Assembly (NCBI GenBank): GCA_963838775.1
Contig: CAWISP010000032.1
Span: 124,001-188,000, forward strand
From: Chersky-840 sp963838775
GTDB taxonomy: Bacteria; Actinomycetota; Acidimicrobiia; Acidimicrobiales; UBA8190
DNA length: 64,000 bases
Direction of reading: 5' to 3'
The position numbers were made by a program, and so were the translations under genes. Positions 24,098 through 32,181 of this stretch are shown here, piece after piece. The notes under the pieces are model-generated. The model was not told the DNA's origin. It saw only the letters and a program-made list of their open reading frames with translations, and searched no databases. Numbering within the stretch: the stretch's first letter is position 1; the number at the start of each line of letters is the position of its first letter.

Positions 24098-24107
24098 CGC
24101 GCCGAGC

Positions 24108-25022
24108 CTACTGGGGTGACCCGTCGTCCCCGAGCGTCTCCCCCGGCTCCACTCGCGCGCCGCGCCACCACGCGGAGGCCGGCATGGGACGCTTCCCGGC
24201 CGGCTGGACCTCGACGAGCTCCAAGACGCCGTCACCGGTTTGGACCGATGTGCCTTCGAGCACCCCCGGGCCCGCCCTCGCGTCGGGTGCCGGCGCAACG
24301 GGGTCCGACGGGGCCCGGGCCACGGCATCGAGCACCCGGAGGCGTTCGTGACGGAACGTCGTCCAGGCTCGGTCCAGTGCGACCACCCGTTCGAGCTCGG
24401 GGGCCGATCGGTCCCAGTCGAGCCGGAGCTCTTCGGGTTTCACCTTCTCGGCGTAGCTCACCTCTCCGCGCTGCGGCGTGCCGGCCGGAAGCTGGTCGAC
24501 GCCGACGGCGAGCGTGTCAACGAGCAAGTGCGCACCGATCACGGCCAGGCGATCGGTCAGCGCCGAGACGTGTTCGCGCTCGCCGATGCGCACACGCTGT
24601 GACGCGAGCACCGGCCCCGTGTCGAGACCTTCTTCGAGGCGCATGACGCAGACGCCGGTCTCGGTGTCGCCCGACAGCACGGCGCGCTGCACAGGTGCCG
24701 CACCGCGCCAGCGCGGCAACAACGAGAAGTGGACATTCACCATGGGGAGGACGTCGAGAATGCGGCCCGGGATGATGCGGCCGTAGGCCACGACGACGCC
24801 GAGCTCGGCCCCCGTCGCCGCCACCTCGTCGAGCCGGTCGGTGACGTCGAGCCCGAGATCGAGCGCCAATTGCTTGGTGGGGCTCGGGGTGGGCGCGGTG
24901 CCTCGTCCCCGCCGCACATCGGCGCGGCTCACCACCAGCATCACGTCGTGGCCGGCGCGCACGAGAGCCTCGAGTGCGACCGCGGCGGCCGCGGGTGTCC
25001 CCAGGAAAGCCAGGCGGGCCAC
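24108..25022 (-). CDS. fmt: Methionyl-tRNA formyltransferase
   Basis: 304 aa. Formylates initiator Met-tRNA with 10-formyl-THF. The N-terminal Rossmann part has LAFLGTPAAAAVALEAL, the catalytic block NVHFSLLPRWRGAAPVQRA (Asn, His) and the DTG of EEGLDTGPVLA. The C-terminal OB domain carries VLEGTSVQTGDGVLELVEVQ. It is 16 bp downstream of def, the standard def-fmt pair. Confidence 0.95.
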   Translation of the reverse strand: MARLAFLGTPAAAAVALEALVRAGHDVMLVVSRADVRRGRGTAPTPSPTKQLALDLGLDVTDRLDEVAATGAELGVVVAYGRIIPGRILDVLPMVNVHFSLLPRWRGAAPVQRAVLSGDTETGVCVMRLEEGLDTGPVLASQRVRIGEREHVSALTDRLAVIGAHLLVDTLAVGVDQLPAGTPQRGEVSYAEKVKPEELRLDWDRSAPELERVVALDRAWTTFRHERLRVLDAVARAPSDPVAPAPDARAGPGVLEGTSVQTGDGVLELVEVQPAGKRPMPASAWWRGARVEPGETLGDDGSPQ

Positions 25023-25038
25023 CGGCGGCGGCGCGTCG

Positions 25039-25608
25039 CTACAGGCCGGAGTGCGTGGCGGGCCGGTCGTCGTCGGCGACGAGCGTACGCAACCCGTCGG
25101 GATCGGCGTCGGGCAGCCCGAGGGCCCGGGCCCGCAAGATCCGCTTGGCCTCTTTGCGTTGATCGTCGTCGAGCCGCTGGACGAGGAGCACGCCGTCGAG
25201 GTGATCGACCTCGTGTTGGAACACCCGGGCCAGGTACTCGTCGGCTTCGATGGAGATCTCGTTGCCGTCGAGGTCCAACCCGGTGAGATGGACCTCCTTG
25301 GGACGCACGATGGGCCATGACAGTCCGGGCACTGACAGGCAGCCCTCGTCGAAGGTCCACTCCCCCCGAGCTTCGGAGAGCCGCGGGTTCACGATCGTGA
25401 CCGGACCCGCCCCATCGCCGGTGTCATAGACGAACATCCGCTTCTGCACGCCGACCTGGGGCGCGGCCAGGCCTACGCCCGGCGCTTCGTACATGGTCTG
25501 CACCATGTCGTCGGCGAGCTGCTTGAGCGCCGCGTCGATGTCCTCGACGTCCGCCGCTCGTTGGCGCAGCACGGGGTCGCCGTACAGGCGGATGGAGTAC
25601 TTCGACAT
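25039..25608 (-). CDS. def: Peptide deformylase
   Basis: 189 aa iron metalloprotease that removes the N-formyl group. All three motifs are intact: GVGLAAPQVG (44-53), EGCLSVP with Cys90, and QHEVDHLDG with His132, Glu133 and His136. ATG 25608 is favoured over in-frame ATG 25617 because TACGAT sits 7 nt upstream, predicting a leaderless mRNA that begins here and heads the def-fmt-rpe-rib-hisG group. Confidence 0.95.
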   Translation of the reverse strand: MSKYSIRLYGDPVLRQRAADVEDIDAALKQLADDMVQTMYEAPGVGLAAPQVGVQKRMFVYDTGDGAGPVTIVNPRLSEARGEWTFDEGCLSVPGLSWPIVRPKEVHLTGLDLDGNEISIEADEYLARVFQHEVDHLDGVLLVQRLDDDQRKEAKRILRARALGLPDADPDGLRTLVADDDRPATHSGL

Positions 25609-25615
25609 GCCGGCC

Positions 25616-25621
25616 ATCGTA
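25616..25621 (-). promoter_or_regulatory. Extended -10 box for def (TACGAT)
   Basis: TACGAT on the minus strand is 7 nt before the chosen def ATG, matching the TANNNT spacing of other leaderless genes in this window. No clear -35 is visible. Confidence 0.5.
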
Positions 25622-25699
25622 CCGGGAGCACCCGGGTCGGCTGCGCTGAGGCTCTCGAAGGTCGCATGCGGTGACGCCCGGCCCGACCTCCGGCGCCGC

Positions 25700-27586
25700 T
25701 CAGGACCGCACCGGGTCGACCTCCACCCTGAGGCGCCCCGAGGGGCGCGCCACGTTCGCCAGCAGGTCGCACAACTCGGCGTGTCCGGGAGCCCGCATGG
25801 ACCACACGCCGTCGACGGGGCCACTCACCTCGACGGCTTCAGGCGCATGATCCCGCAACGCGCTCCCGTAGGCGTCGGCGGCCGCACCCGACACCATCGC
25901 CAGGGCGCGGAAGGGGGGAAGGCCGAGGGCGCGACGCACCTCCGCCTCCTCCGTGGCGAGCACCCCCGGGTCGGCTGACACCGCGGCCATGAGGGCAGGG
26001 TGGCGGGGCTGGCGCGTCTGGACCACCACCCGTCCCGGGGCGCGATCCCCGCCGCGGCCGCCTCCGGTTTGTGCCACGAGCCGGGCCGCTCGGGCGAGGA
26101 GCGCCAGGGCCTGCTCGGCGGCGCGGAACCGGGGGGCGAGGAGCTCGGAGTCGAACTCCAAGAAGACCACGGCCGCCGCGTCAGGTACGCGATGCAGCGC
26201 CGCCTCGGTACCCACCACCACGCGGGCGCGCCGCACCCGCTCCTCTTCCCCCTCGACGGCGGCCGGGCCCCACACCTCGGCCACGGCCACGCCGGCGAGT
26301 GCCTCGAGCTCGTCGCGCACGCGCGTGACACCGAGGCGCAGTGCCTTCATGCGGGTGGCACCGCACCGGGCACACACGACCGGCCGCTCCTCACCACAGC
26401 GCCGGCACCGCAAACGTGGTGACGCGTCCGCATCATTCGGATCGATCGCCGGCACGACCTCGTGGCGCGCCGCCTTCCGTCGCGCCGGCTCGCCGACGAG
26501 CTCGAGCGCGGCGCCACAGGTCTCACAGCGCGCCAGCTCTCCACACGCCGCACACCCCAGCAGCCGCACGCGCCCGGTCCGGTTGACGATGCACACCACC
26601 CGCCCGTCGGGGAACGCGGCCGTGTCTCGCACCAGTCGCACCACGCGCTCGGAGAAGAGCCCGGTGCGGGGGTCGTCACCGCGACGGTCGATGACCTCCA
26701 CCGCGGGCCAGCCCCGACGCTCGAGCGAGCGGGGCCCGACGACCAGGGTGCCGGTGGCCAGGATCTCGAGGGTGGGGCAGGGGGAGACCAGCGCGCACGG
26801 CGCCCCGTCGCGCCGGGCGCGCTCGGCCACCACCGCCCACGCCGCCCAGGTGGGGGCGCGTTCTTCGTGGTACGTCTCGTCGTGGGCGTCGAGGACCACC
26901 GCCGCCGCCAATCGGGGCAGAGGTGCGAACGCGGCGGCGCGCGTCCCCACCGCCACACATCCACCGGCGCGCGCCCGGGCCCAGTCGCCCGGGAGCAATG
27001 CCGTGGGGACGCCTCCCGACCGCAGCCGGTGTGCCACCTCACCCGCCGACCGCAGTCCCGGCGCCAGCACGAGCGCGCCGACCTCGACGCCGGCGCCCAC
27101 ACCGCGCGCCGCCGCCGCCAGGACGAGGGGCCACGGATCACCGGCGGGGCCGAGGCGGACCACCGTCGTCCCCCCGTCGAGCCCTGTCGGAGCTGGTGAC
27201 GGTGACCCGGGCGTGGGCGGCACCCTCACCGCCGTATTCATCGGCGGCAGGCCGCGCACCGCCAGGGACGACGAGGCGGTGCGCAGGAACGCGGGGACGG
27301 GGCCGGCCCACCGCCACGCCGCCCAGGCAGCCAGTTCCAGCACCGCCGGCGGGGGTCCCCAGCCGCGCACGGCGGCGATGGGTCGGAGCGCGACTCCCGG
27401 CGTCGGGTCCACGTGGTCCTCGACGACCCAACCCCCCACACGTCGCGCCCCGAGAGCGATGCGGACCTGGGTGCCGACGCGTACCCGATCGGCGAGGGCG
27501 TCGGGAACCGTGTAGTCGAAGGTCTTGCGCAGGGCGTTCACGTCGGGGAGCACCCGGACGACGCGTTCGATGGGCTGCGCCGTCAT
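25700..27586 (-). CDS. priA: PriA-like primosomal protein N', Walker A missing
   Basis: 628 aa. The N-terminal 3'BD-like domain (VVRVLPDVNALRKTFDYTVP, VRVGTQVRIALGARRVGGWV) and the zinc-binding cysteines (CAACGELARCETC, CRRCGEE, CARCG) are present. The helicase motor is degenerate: no GxGKT/S Walker A is found around LVLAAAARGVGAGVEVGALV, and the DEAH box reads DAHDETYH. Loss of ATPase motifs is known for actinobacterial PriA, so the protein probably acts as a replication-restart scaffold. It starts 9 nt after a hairpin. Confidence 0.88.
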   Translation of the reverse strand: MTAQPIERVVRVLPDVNALRKTFDYTVPDALADRVRVGTQVRIALGARRVGGWVVEDHVDPTPGVALRPIAAVRGWGPPPAVLELAAWAAWRWAGPVPAFLRTASSSLAVRGLPPMNTAVRVPPTPGSPSPAPTGLDGGTTVVRLGPAGDPWPLVLAAAARGVGAGVEVGALVLAPGLRSAGEVAHRLRSGGVPTALLPGDWARARAGGCVAVGTRAAAFAPLPRLAAAVVLDAHDETYHEERAPTWAAWAVVAERARRDGAPCALVSPCPTLEILATGTLVVGPRSLERRGWPAVEVIDRRGDDPRTGLFSERVVRLVRDTAAFPDGRVVCIVNRTGRVRLLGCAACGELARCETCGAALELVGEPARRKAARHEVVPAIDPNDADASPRLRCRRCGEERPVVCARCGATRMKALRLGVTRVRDELEALAGVAVAEVWGPAAVEGEEERVRRARVVVGTEAALHRVPDAAAVVFLEFDSELLAPRFRAAEQALALLARAARLVAQTGGGRGGDRAPGRVVVQTRQPRHPALMAAVSADPGVLATEEAEVRRALGLPPFRALAMVSGAAADAYGSALRDHAPEAVEVSGPVDGVWSMRAPGHAELCDLLANVARPSGRLRVEVDPVRS

Positions 27587-27594
27587 GGCGGCAG

Positions 27595-27616
27595 TCTGAC
27601 CCGGGGTTGGGTCAGA
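27595..27616. terminator. Perfect 8-bp hairpin between metK and priA
   Basis: TCTGACCC, 6-nt loop, GGGTCAGA. It lies 23 bp after the metK stop and ends 9 nt before the priA ATG. There is no T-run. It could terminate metK transcripts, stabilise an mRNA end or hinder priA translation. Confidence 0.5.
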
Positions 27617-27639
27617 GCCCTCCCCCGTTCCCGACCCCT

Positions 27640-28836
27640 CTACAGGCCGAGGGAGCGCTTGAGGTCGTCCACCCGAGGCGTGGCCTCCCAGGTGAATTCC
27701 TTGTCCGAGCGCCCGAAGTGTCCGTAGGCGGCGGTGCGCCGGTAGATCGGGCGCTTCAAGTCGAGGTCACGGACGATGGCGGCCGGTCGCAGATCGAACA
27801 CCTCACGCACGGCCTGCTCGATCTTCACGGGGTCCACGGCCTCGGTGCCGAAGGTCTCGACCATGAGCGAGACAGGACTGGCCACCCCGATGGCGTAGGC
27901 CACCTGCACCTCGCACCGTCTCGCCGCGCCCGCCGCCACCACGTGCTTGGCCACCCACCGGGCCGCGTACGCCGCGGAGCGGTCGACCTTGGACGGATCC
28001 TTACCCGAGAAGGCGCCACCGCCGTGCCGGGCCATGCCGCCGTAGGTGTCGACGATGATCTTGCGACCGGTGAGCCCGGTGTCGGCGTGCGGTCCACCCA
28101 ACTCGAAGCGCCCGGTGGGATTGGCGAGGATACGCAGCGCCGAGGTGTCAAGGTCGGGCGGCAAGAGCGGGTGGATCACGTGCTCACGGAGATCGGGCAG
28201 CAGCAGGGTCTCGATGTCGACGCCCGCGGCGTGCTGCGTGGAGATGAGCACGGTGTCGATGGCCACGGGCCGACCCGACTCGTAGACGACGCTCACCTGT
28301 GTCTTGCCGTCGGGCCGCAGGTAGGGGAGCACACCGACGCGTCGGACCTGGGCGAGGCGCTGCGCCAGGCGGTGTGCCATCCATATGGGCAGCGGCATGA
28401 GGTCGGGTGTCTCGTCGCACGCGTACCCGAACATCATTCCCTGGTCACCCGCACCTTGCGCGTTCAGCTGGTCCTCTCCGCCCGAACCGGTCCGAAGCTC
28501 ATGGGCCGCCGTCACCCCCTGCGCGATGTCGGGAGACTGCTCGTCGAGCGCCACGAGGACTCCGCATGTGCGACCGTTGAACCCGTGGGCGTCGCTGTCG
28601 TAACCGATGTCGCACACGACTTCGCGAGCCAAGCTGGCGATGTCGATGTAGCACTTCGTCGAGATCTCGCCCGCCACCACGACGAGGCCGGTGGTGAGCA
28701 GTGTCTCGCACGCCACCCTGCCGTCGGGATCCGCCGTCAGGACCGCATCGAGCACCGAGTCCGAGATCTGGTCGGCCATCTTGTCGGGATGGCCTTCGGT
28801 CACCGACTCCGATGTGAAGGTGTGGCGCGTGGTCAC
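27640..28836 (-). CDS. metK: S-adenosylmethionine synthetase
   Basis: 398 aa. Makes SAM from methionine and ATP. The N-terminal FTSESVTEGHPDKMADQISD, the GAGDQGMMFGYA hexapeptide region (NAQGAGDQGMMF) and the GGGAFSGKDPSKVDRSAAYAA phosphate loop are all intact. Its ATG overlaps the coaBC stop (28833-28836). SAM is needed by the radical SAM and methyltransferase proteins elsewhere in the window. Confidence 0.98.
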   Translation of the reverse strand: MTTRHTFTSESVTEGHPDKMADQISDSVLDAVLTADPDGRVACETLLTTGLVVVAGEISTKCYIDIASLAREVVCDIGYDSDAHGFNGRTCGVLVALDEQSPDIAQGVTAAHELRTGSGGEDQLNAQGAGDQGMMFGYACDETPDLMPLPIWMAHRLAQRLAQVRRVGVLPYLRPDGKTQVSVVYESGRPVAIDTVLISTQHAAGVDIETLLLPDLREHVIHPLLPPDLDTSALRILANPTGRFELGGPHADTGLTGRKIIVDTYGGMARHGGGAFSGKDPSKVDRSAAYAARWVAKHVVAAGAARRCEVQVAYAIGVASPVSLMVETFGTEAVDPVKIEQAVREVFDLRPAAIVRDLDLKRPIYRRTAAYGHFGRSDKEFTWEATPRVDDLKRSLGL

Positions 28837-30113
28837 GAGTCGCTCCTCGAGTTGTCGTCCCCCCCAGAGGCATCGGTTCGCCGAATGGCCCCGCCCCGAC
28901 GCTGTCCGCCCAGGTAATCGATCACACTATCCAAAATGGCGTGGGCCACCTCGAGCTTCGAGGTCAGGAGGACCTCCCGACACGTGCCGTCGGACCCGAA
29001 CACGGTCACGGCGTTCGTGTCGTGGTCGAAACCGACTTCGTGGGCGGAAACGTCGTTGGCCACGATGAAGTCGAGGTGCTTGCCGCGAAGCTTGGCCGTC
29101 GCCCGCGACGTCACATCGTGCGTCTCGGCCGCGAATCCCACGAGCACCTGTCCCTCGTGCCGGCGCCGTCCGAGCTCGGCGAGGATGTCAGGAGTGGGCT
29201 CGAGCACGAGCTCGGGTACGCCATCGGCCTTCGACAACTTGGCATCGGCGGGCGTCTTCACCCTGAAGTCCGCCACCGCGGCCGCCATCACTACGACGTC
29301 GGCGCCGGCCAAGTGGTGGAGCATCGCTGCCTCCATGTCGGCCGCGGTCTCCACCGCCACGACCTCGACGCCGGCAGGCACGGGACGGCGCGCCGTGGTC
29401 ACGAGAACGACATCGGCACCTCGAGCGGCGGCGGCTTGGGCGATGGCGTGCCCTTGCTTGCCCGACGAACGGTTGGAGATGAAGCGCACGGGGTCGATCG
29501 GCTCGCGCGTGCCGCCCGCGCTCACGACCACGCGCCGGCCGGCCAGGTCGCGCCCGCGTGTGGTCGAACCCAACACCGCGAGCGCCGCCGCCACGATGTC
29601 GATCGGCTCGGCCAGTCGCCCCGCCCCGACGTCACCGCCGGCCAGACGCCCTTCGCCCGGTTCCACCACGTGCACCCCGCGCCGGCGCAACGTCGCCAGG
29701 TTTTCCTGCACGGCGGGGTGTTCCCACATCTCGGTGTGCATGGCGGGACACACCATCACCGGCGCACGCGTGGCGAGCACCGTGGCGCTGAGCAGCGTGT
29801 CGGAGATCCCGGTGGCGTAGCAACCGAGAAAGCGCGCCGTGGCGGGCGCCACGAGCACGAGATCGGCGCGTTGGCCCAGATGGGTATGGGGGATGGGGTC
29901 GGACTGCGACCACAGGCTCCTCTGCACCGGCTCCGACGCCAGCGCAGAGAAGGTCACCTCACCGACGAACCGGGTGGCGTCGTCGGTCAGGACGGGAACG
30001 ACGTGGGCACCGGCGTCCACGAGTCGACGACACACCTCGACCGCCTTGTACGCGGCGATGCCGCCGGTGACGCCCAAGACGACGGTCTTGCCCGCGGCGG
30101 GGCCTGGCGTCAC
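28833..30113 (-). CDS. coaBC: Phosphopantothenoylcysteine decarboxylase / phosphopantothenate-cysteine ligase
   Basis: 426 aa bifunctional CoA biosynthesis enzyme. The N-terminal FMN-dependent CoaC has VVLGVTGGIAAYKAVEVCRRL, the catalytic His in QSDPIPHTHLG, and CPAMHTEMWEHPAVQENL (PxMNxxMW-type; here AMHTEMW). The C-terminal CoaB has VVVSAGGTREPIDPVRFISNRSSG, AAAVADFRVKTPADAKLSK and FAAETHD. It starts at GTG 30113. Confidence 0.96.
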   Translation of the reverse strand: MTPGPAAGKTVVLGVTGGIAAYKAVEVCRRLVDAGAHVVPVLTDDATRFVGEVTFSALASEPVQRSLWSQSDPIPHTHLGQRADLVLVAPATARFLGCYATGISDTLLSATVLATRAPVMVCPAMHTEMWEHPAVQENLATLRRRGVHVVEPGEGRLAGGDVGAGRLAEPIDIVAAALAVLGSTTRGRDLAGRRVVVSAGGTREPIDPVRFISNRSSGKQGHAIAQAAAARGADVVLVTTARRPVPAGVEVVAVETAADMEAAMLHHLAGADVVVMAAAVADFRVKTPADAKLSKADGVPELVLEPTPDILAELGRRRHEGQVLVGFAAETHDVTSRATAKLRGKHLDFIVANDVSAHEVGFDHDTNAVTVFGSDGTCREVLLTSKLEVAHAILDSVIDYLGGQRRGGAIRRTDASGGDDNSRSDS

Positions 30114-30157
30114 GGTCCGAGCTCCCCGGGCAGGTGGCGGGCAGGCACTTCCGCCTG

Positions 30158-30550
30158 CTACTCGCCGGCCTCCGGCTGGTCCGCGCCGACCTCTTCGGCG
30201 ACCTCGGAGACAACCTCCTCGGCGAGCTCTCCGGTGAGCGCCGTGAGCTCGGGGCCGGCGGAGGCGACGTCGCCCTCGACACCCTCCTCGCCCACCTCGG
30301 TGGGGTCGATGCGGTGGTAGGTGGCTTTGCCCGCCGCCACCTCCTCGAAGGCGATCGTGAGCGGCTTGCCCGAGACCGAGGTCACCTGGGGTGGAACGAC
30401 GAAGCCGAGGCCCTCGCCCAGTTGGTTGTAATACGAATTGATCTGGCGGGCACGCTTGGCCGACAGCGCGACCAACGTGAACTTGGAGTCGACCTTGTCG
30501 AGAAGGTCCTCGACGGGCGGGTCCATGAGCGTCGAGCGGCGCTGAGGCAA
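30158..30550 (-). CDS. rpoZ: RNA polymerase omega subunit with acidic tail
   Basis: 130 aa. The fold-conserved part is VDSKFTLVALSAKRARQINS and KPLTIAFEEVAAGKATYH, which cradles the beta' C-terminus. About 45 acidic residues follow (EEVVSEVAEEVGADQPEAGE). The start TTG 30550 has GGAG 7 nt upstream; the alternative ATG 30526 has no ribosome binding site. It lies 1 nt after the gmk stop, the usual gmk-rpoZ order. Confidence 0.93.
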   Translation of the reverse strand: MPQRRSTLMDPPVEDLLDKVDSKFTLVALSAKRARQINSYYNQLGEGLGFVVPPQVTSVSGKPLTIAFEEVAAGKATYHRIDPTEVGEEGVEGDVASAGPELTALTGELAEEVVSEVAEEVGADQPEAGE

Positions 30551-30551
30551 T

Positions 30552-31124
30552 TCAGGCTCCTCCGCGGTGGCCGGCCGGCGAGTCCGGCGGGAGATGGCGG
30601 TGAAGATCCAGTATATCGACCACCTGGGACACTGCCCGGTCCACCTCGTCGTTCACGACCACAAACGGGGTCAATTCCTTGCCCAGGCGCATCTCCTCGG
30701 CGCCGATGGCGATACGGCGGTCGACCTCGGCGGCGTCATCGCCACGCCGGCGAAGACGCTGGCGCTGGACCGCCGTGGACGGCGGCACCAGGAGGACCAC
30801 CAGGGCGTCGGGGTGCCGCTCCTTGACCTGGCGTGCCCCCTGGAGGTCGATCTCGAGGACCACGTCCTTGTCGGGCGGAGCATCGGCAACAGGCGTGCCG
30901 TAGAGGTGGCCGAGGAACTCCGCCCACTCGAGAAACCCTTCGGCGGCGATCTTCTCCTCGAAGGCGGTGCGGTCGACGAAGGTGTAGGCGTCCTCGGCTT
31001 CACCGGGACGCCGCGGCCGCGTCGTCCACGAGCGGCTGAGCCAGAGCCGAGGGTCGCGTGCGACCAGGCGGGCGACGACGGTGCCTTTCCCCGCCCCACC
31101 GGGGCCGGAGATGACGAGGATCAG
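30552..31124 (-). CDS. gmk: Guanylate kinase, probable CTG start
   Basis: 190 aa. Phosphorylates GMP. The P-loop is GPGGAGKGT (about 7-15), then SRSWTTRPRRPGEAEDAYTFV, the GMP site LYGTPV and DVVLEIDLQGARQV. No ATG, GTG or TTG precedes the P-loop. The frame opens at CTG 31122-31124, which overlaps the mihF stop as CTGA. The first conventional start (GTG 30863) would delete the P-loop and half of the protein. CTG initiation by coupling to mihF is the best reading. Confidence 0.93.
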   Translation of the reverse strand: MILVISGPGGAGKGTVVARLVARDPRLWLSRSWTTRPRRPGEAEDAYTFVDRTAFEEKIAAEGFLEWAEFLGHLYGTPVADAPPDKDVVLEIDLQGARQVKERHPDALVVLLVPPSTAVQRQRLRRRGDDAAEVDRRIAIGAEEMRLGKELTPFVVVNDEVDRAVSQVVDILDLHRHLPPDSPAGHRGGA

Positions 31125-31441
31125 GACTTCGAAGTATGTGTCAGCAGGGCGTCGCGCTGGTTGGCACCGAGGCCCTGCAGACGACGACTCTCACTGATCC
31201 CAACGGTCTCCATGAGACGACGAGCCTTGACCTTGCCGAGACCGGGGAGCGACTCGAGCACCGACAACACCTTCATCTTGCCGACGGTCTCGTCGTTCTC
31301 GGCGCGCGTGAGGAGCTCGGACAGGGTGATGGACCCCATCTTGAGCTTCTCCTTCACCTCAGCCCGCTCGCGGCGGACCTTGGCGGCCTTGTCCAGCGCC
31401 GCCTGGCGCTGCTCCGGGGTAAGTGCAGGAGGTTGCGGCAT
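31121..31441 (-). CDS. mihF: Actinobacterial integration host factor (mIHF)
   Basis: 106 aa nucleoid protein unrelated to HU/IHF-alpha. The N-terminal long helix is PALTPEQRQAALDKAAKVRRERAEVKEKLKMG (residues about 5-36 in two stretches); the DNA-binding helix-two-turn-helix is LESLPGLGKVKARRLMETVG with ISESRRLQGLG. ATG 31441 is chosen because TATGGT lies 7 nt upstream (leaderless) and the family begins near MPQPPAL; longer in-frame starts exist upstream. The mihF-gmk-rpoZ order is typical of actinobacteria. Confidence 0.95.
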   Translation of the reverse strand: MPQPPALTPEQRQAALDKAAKVRRERAEVKEKLKMGSITLSELLTRAENDETVGKMKVLSVLESLPGLGKVKARRLMETVGISESRRLQGLGANQRDALLTHTSKS

Positions 31442-31473
31442 GCGGGCCACCATAGCGCCCTCGTGAGCGGGGG

Positions 31474-32181
31474 TCATCCGCCGGCCGAGGCCATTGACAA
31501 TGCAACTTCACTTGCCACCGCGGCCGCCATCGCTTCGGGGTCCTCTGCGGCGGTGACGGCGCGGCCGATCACGAGCAGGTCGGCGCCCGCCGCAATTGCG
31601 GCCCCAGGGGTGGAAGCGCGCGCCTGGTCGTCGGTTGAGGTCCCCGCCGGCCGGATCCCCGGCACCACGGTGAGGAGTCCGGGGGCGGCCCAGCGCGTGA
31701 TGGGCAGGTCCGGGGCGCCACACACGATCCCCCCACACCCCGCCTCCGCCGCCAACCTCGACCGGGAGGCGAGGGTCTCGGGCGCAGCGTCGGTGTCGCT
31801 CGTGAGCACGGTCACTCCCAGCACGCACGGTGTTGGTGCTCCGGCCGCGGCAGCGCCTTCGGCCATGCCCGACACCGCCGCCCCCACCATGGCACCACCA
31901 CCCTGCGTGTGCACCGTGGTGAAGGCAACACCCAGTCCACCCAGGACACGGGTGGCCCGGGACACCGTCGTGGGGATGTCGTGCAACTTGAGGTCGAGGA
32001 ACACCCGGTACCCCTCGTCGGTGAGGGCCGACACGGTCTCGGGGCCGGCCGCCCCGAACAGCTCCAGGCCCACCTTCGCCACCGAGAACCAGGGTAGGAG
32101 CCGGTGCGCCAGGCGAAGGGCCACCACCAGGTCGTCGACGTCCAGAGCCAGGACGAGCCGTTCGCGGGGGTCGTCAACCAC
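31474..32181 (-). CDS. pyrF: Orotidine 5'-phosphate decarboxylase
   Basis: 235 aa TIM barrel, last step of UMP synthesis. LVLALDVDDLVVALRLAHRL, VFLDLKLHDIPTTV (the DxKxxD catalytic block), FTTVHTQGGGAMV, VTVLTS, and VVPGIRPAGTSTDDQARAST (phosphate gripper) are clear. It begins at GTG 32181, overlapping the pyrD stop by 8 nt. The upstream extension of the frame is antisense-like and excluded. Confidence 0.95.
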   Translation of the reverse strand: MVDDPRERLVLALDVDDLVVALRLAHRLLPWFSVAKVGLELFGAAGPETVSALTDEGYRVFLDLKLHDIPTTVSRATRVLGGLGVAFTTVHTQGGGAMVGAAVSGMAEGAAAAGAPTPCVLGVTVLTSDTDAAPETLASRSRLAAEAGCGGIVCGAPDLPITRWAAPGLLTVVPGIRPAGTSTDDQARASTPGAAIAAGADLLVIGRAVTAAEDPEAMAAAVASEVALSMASAGG

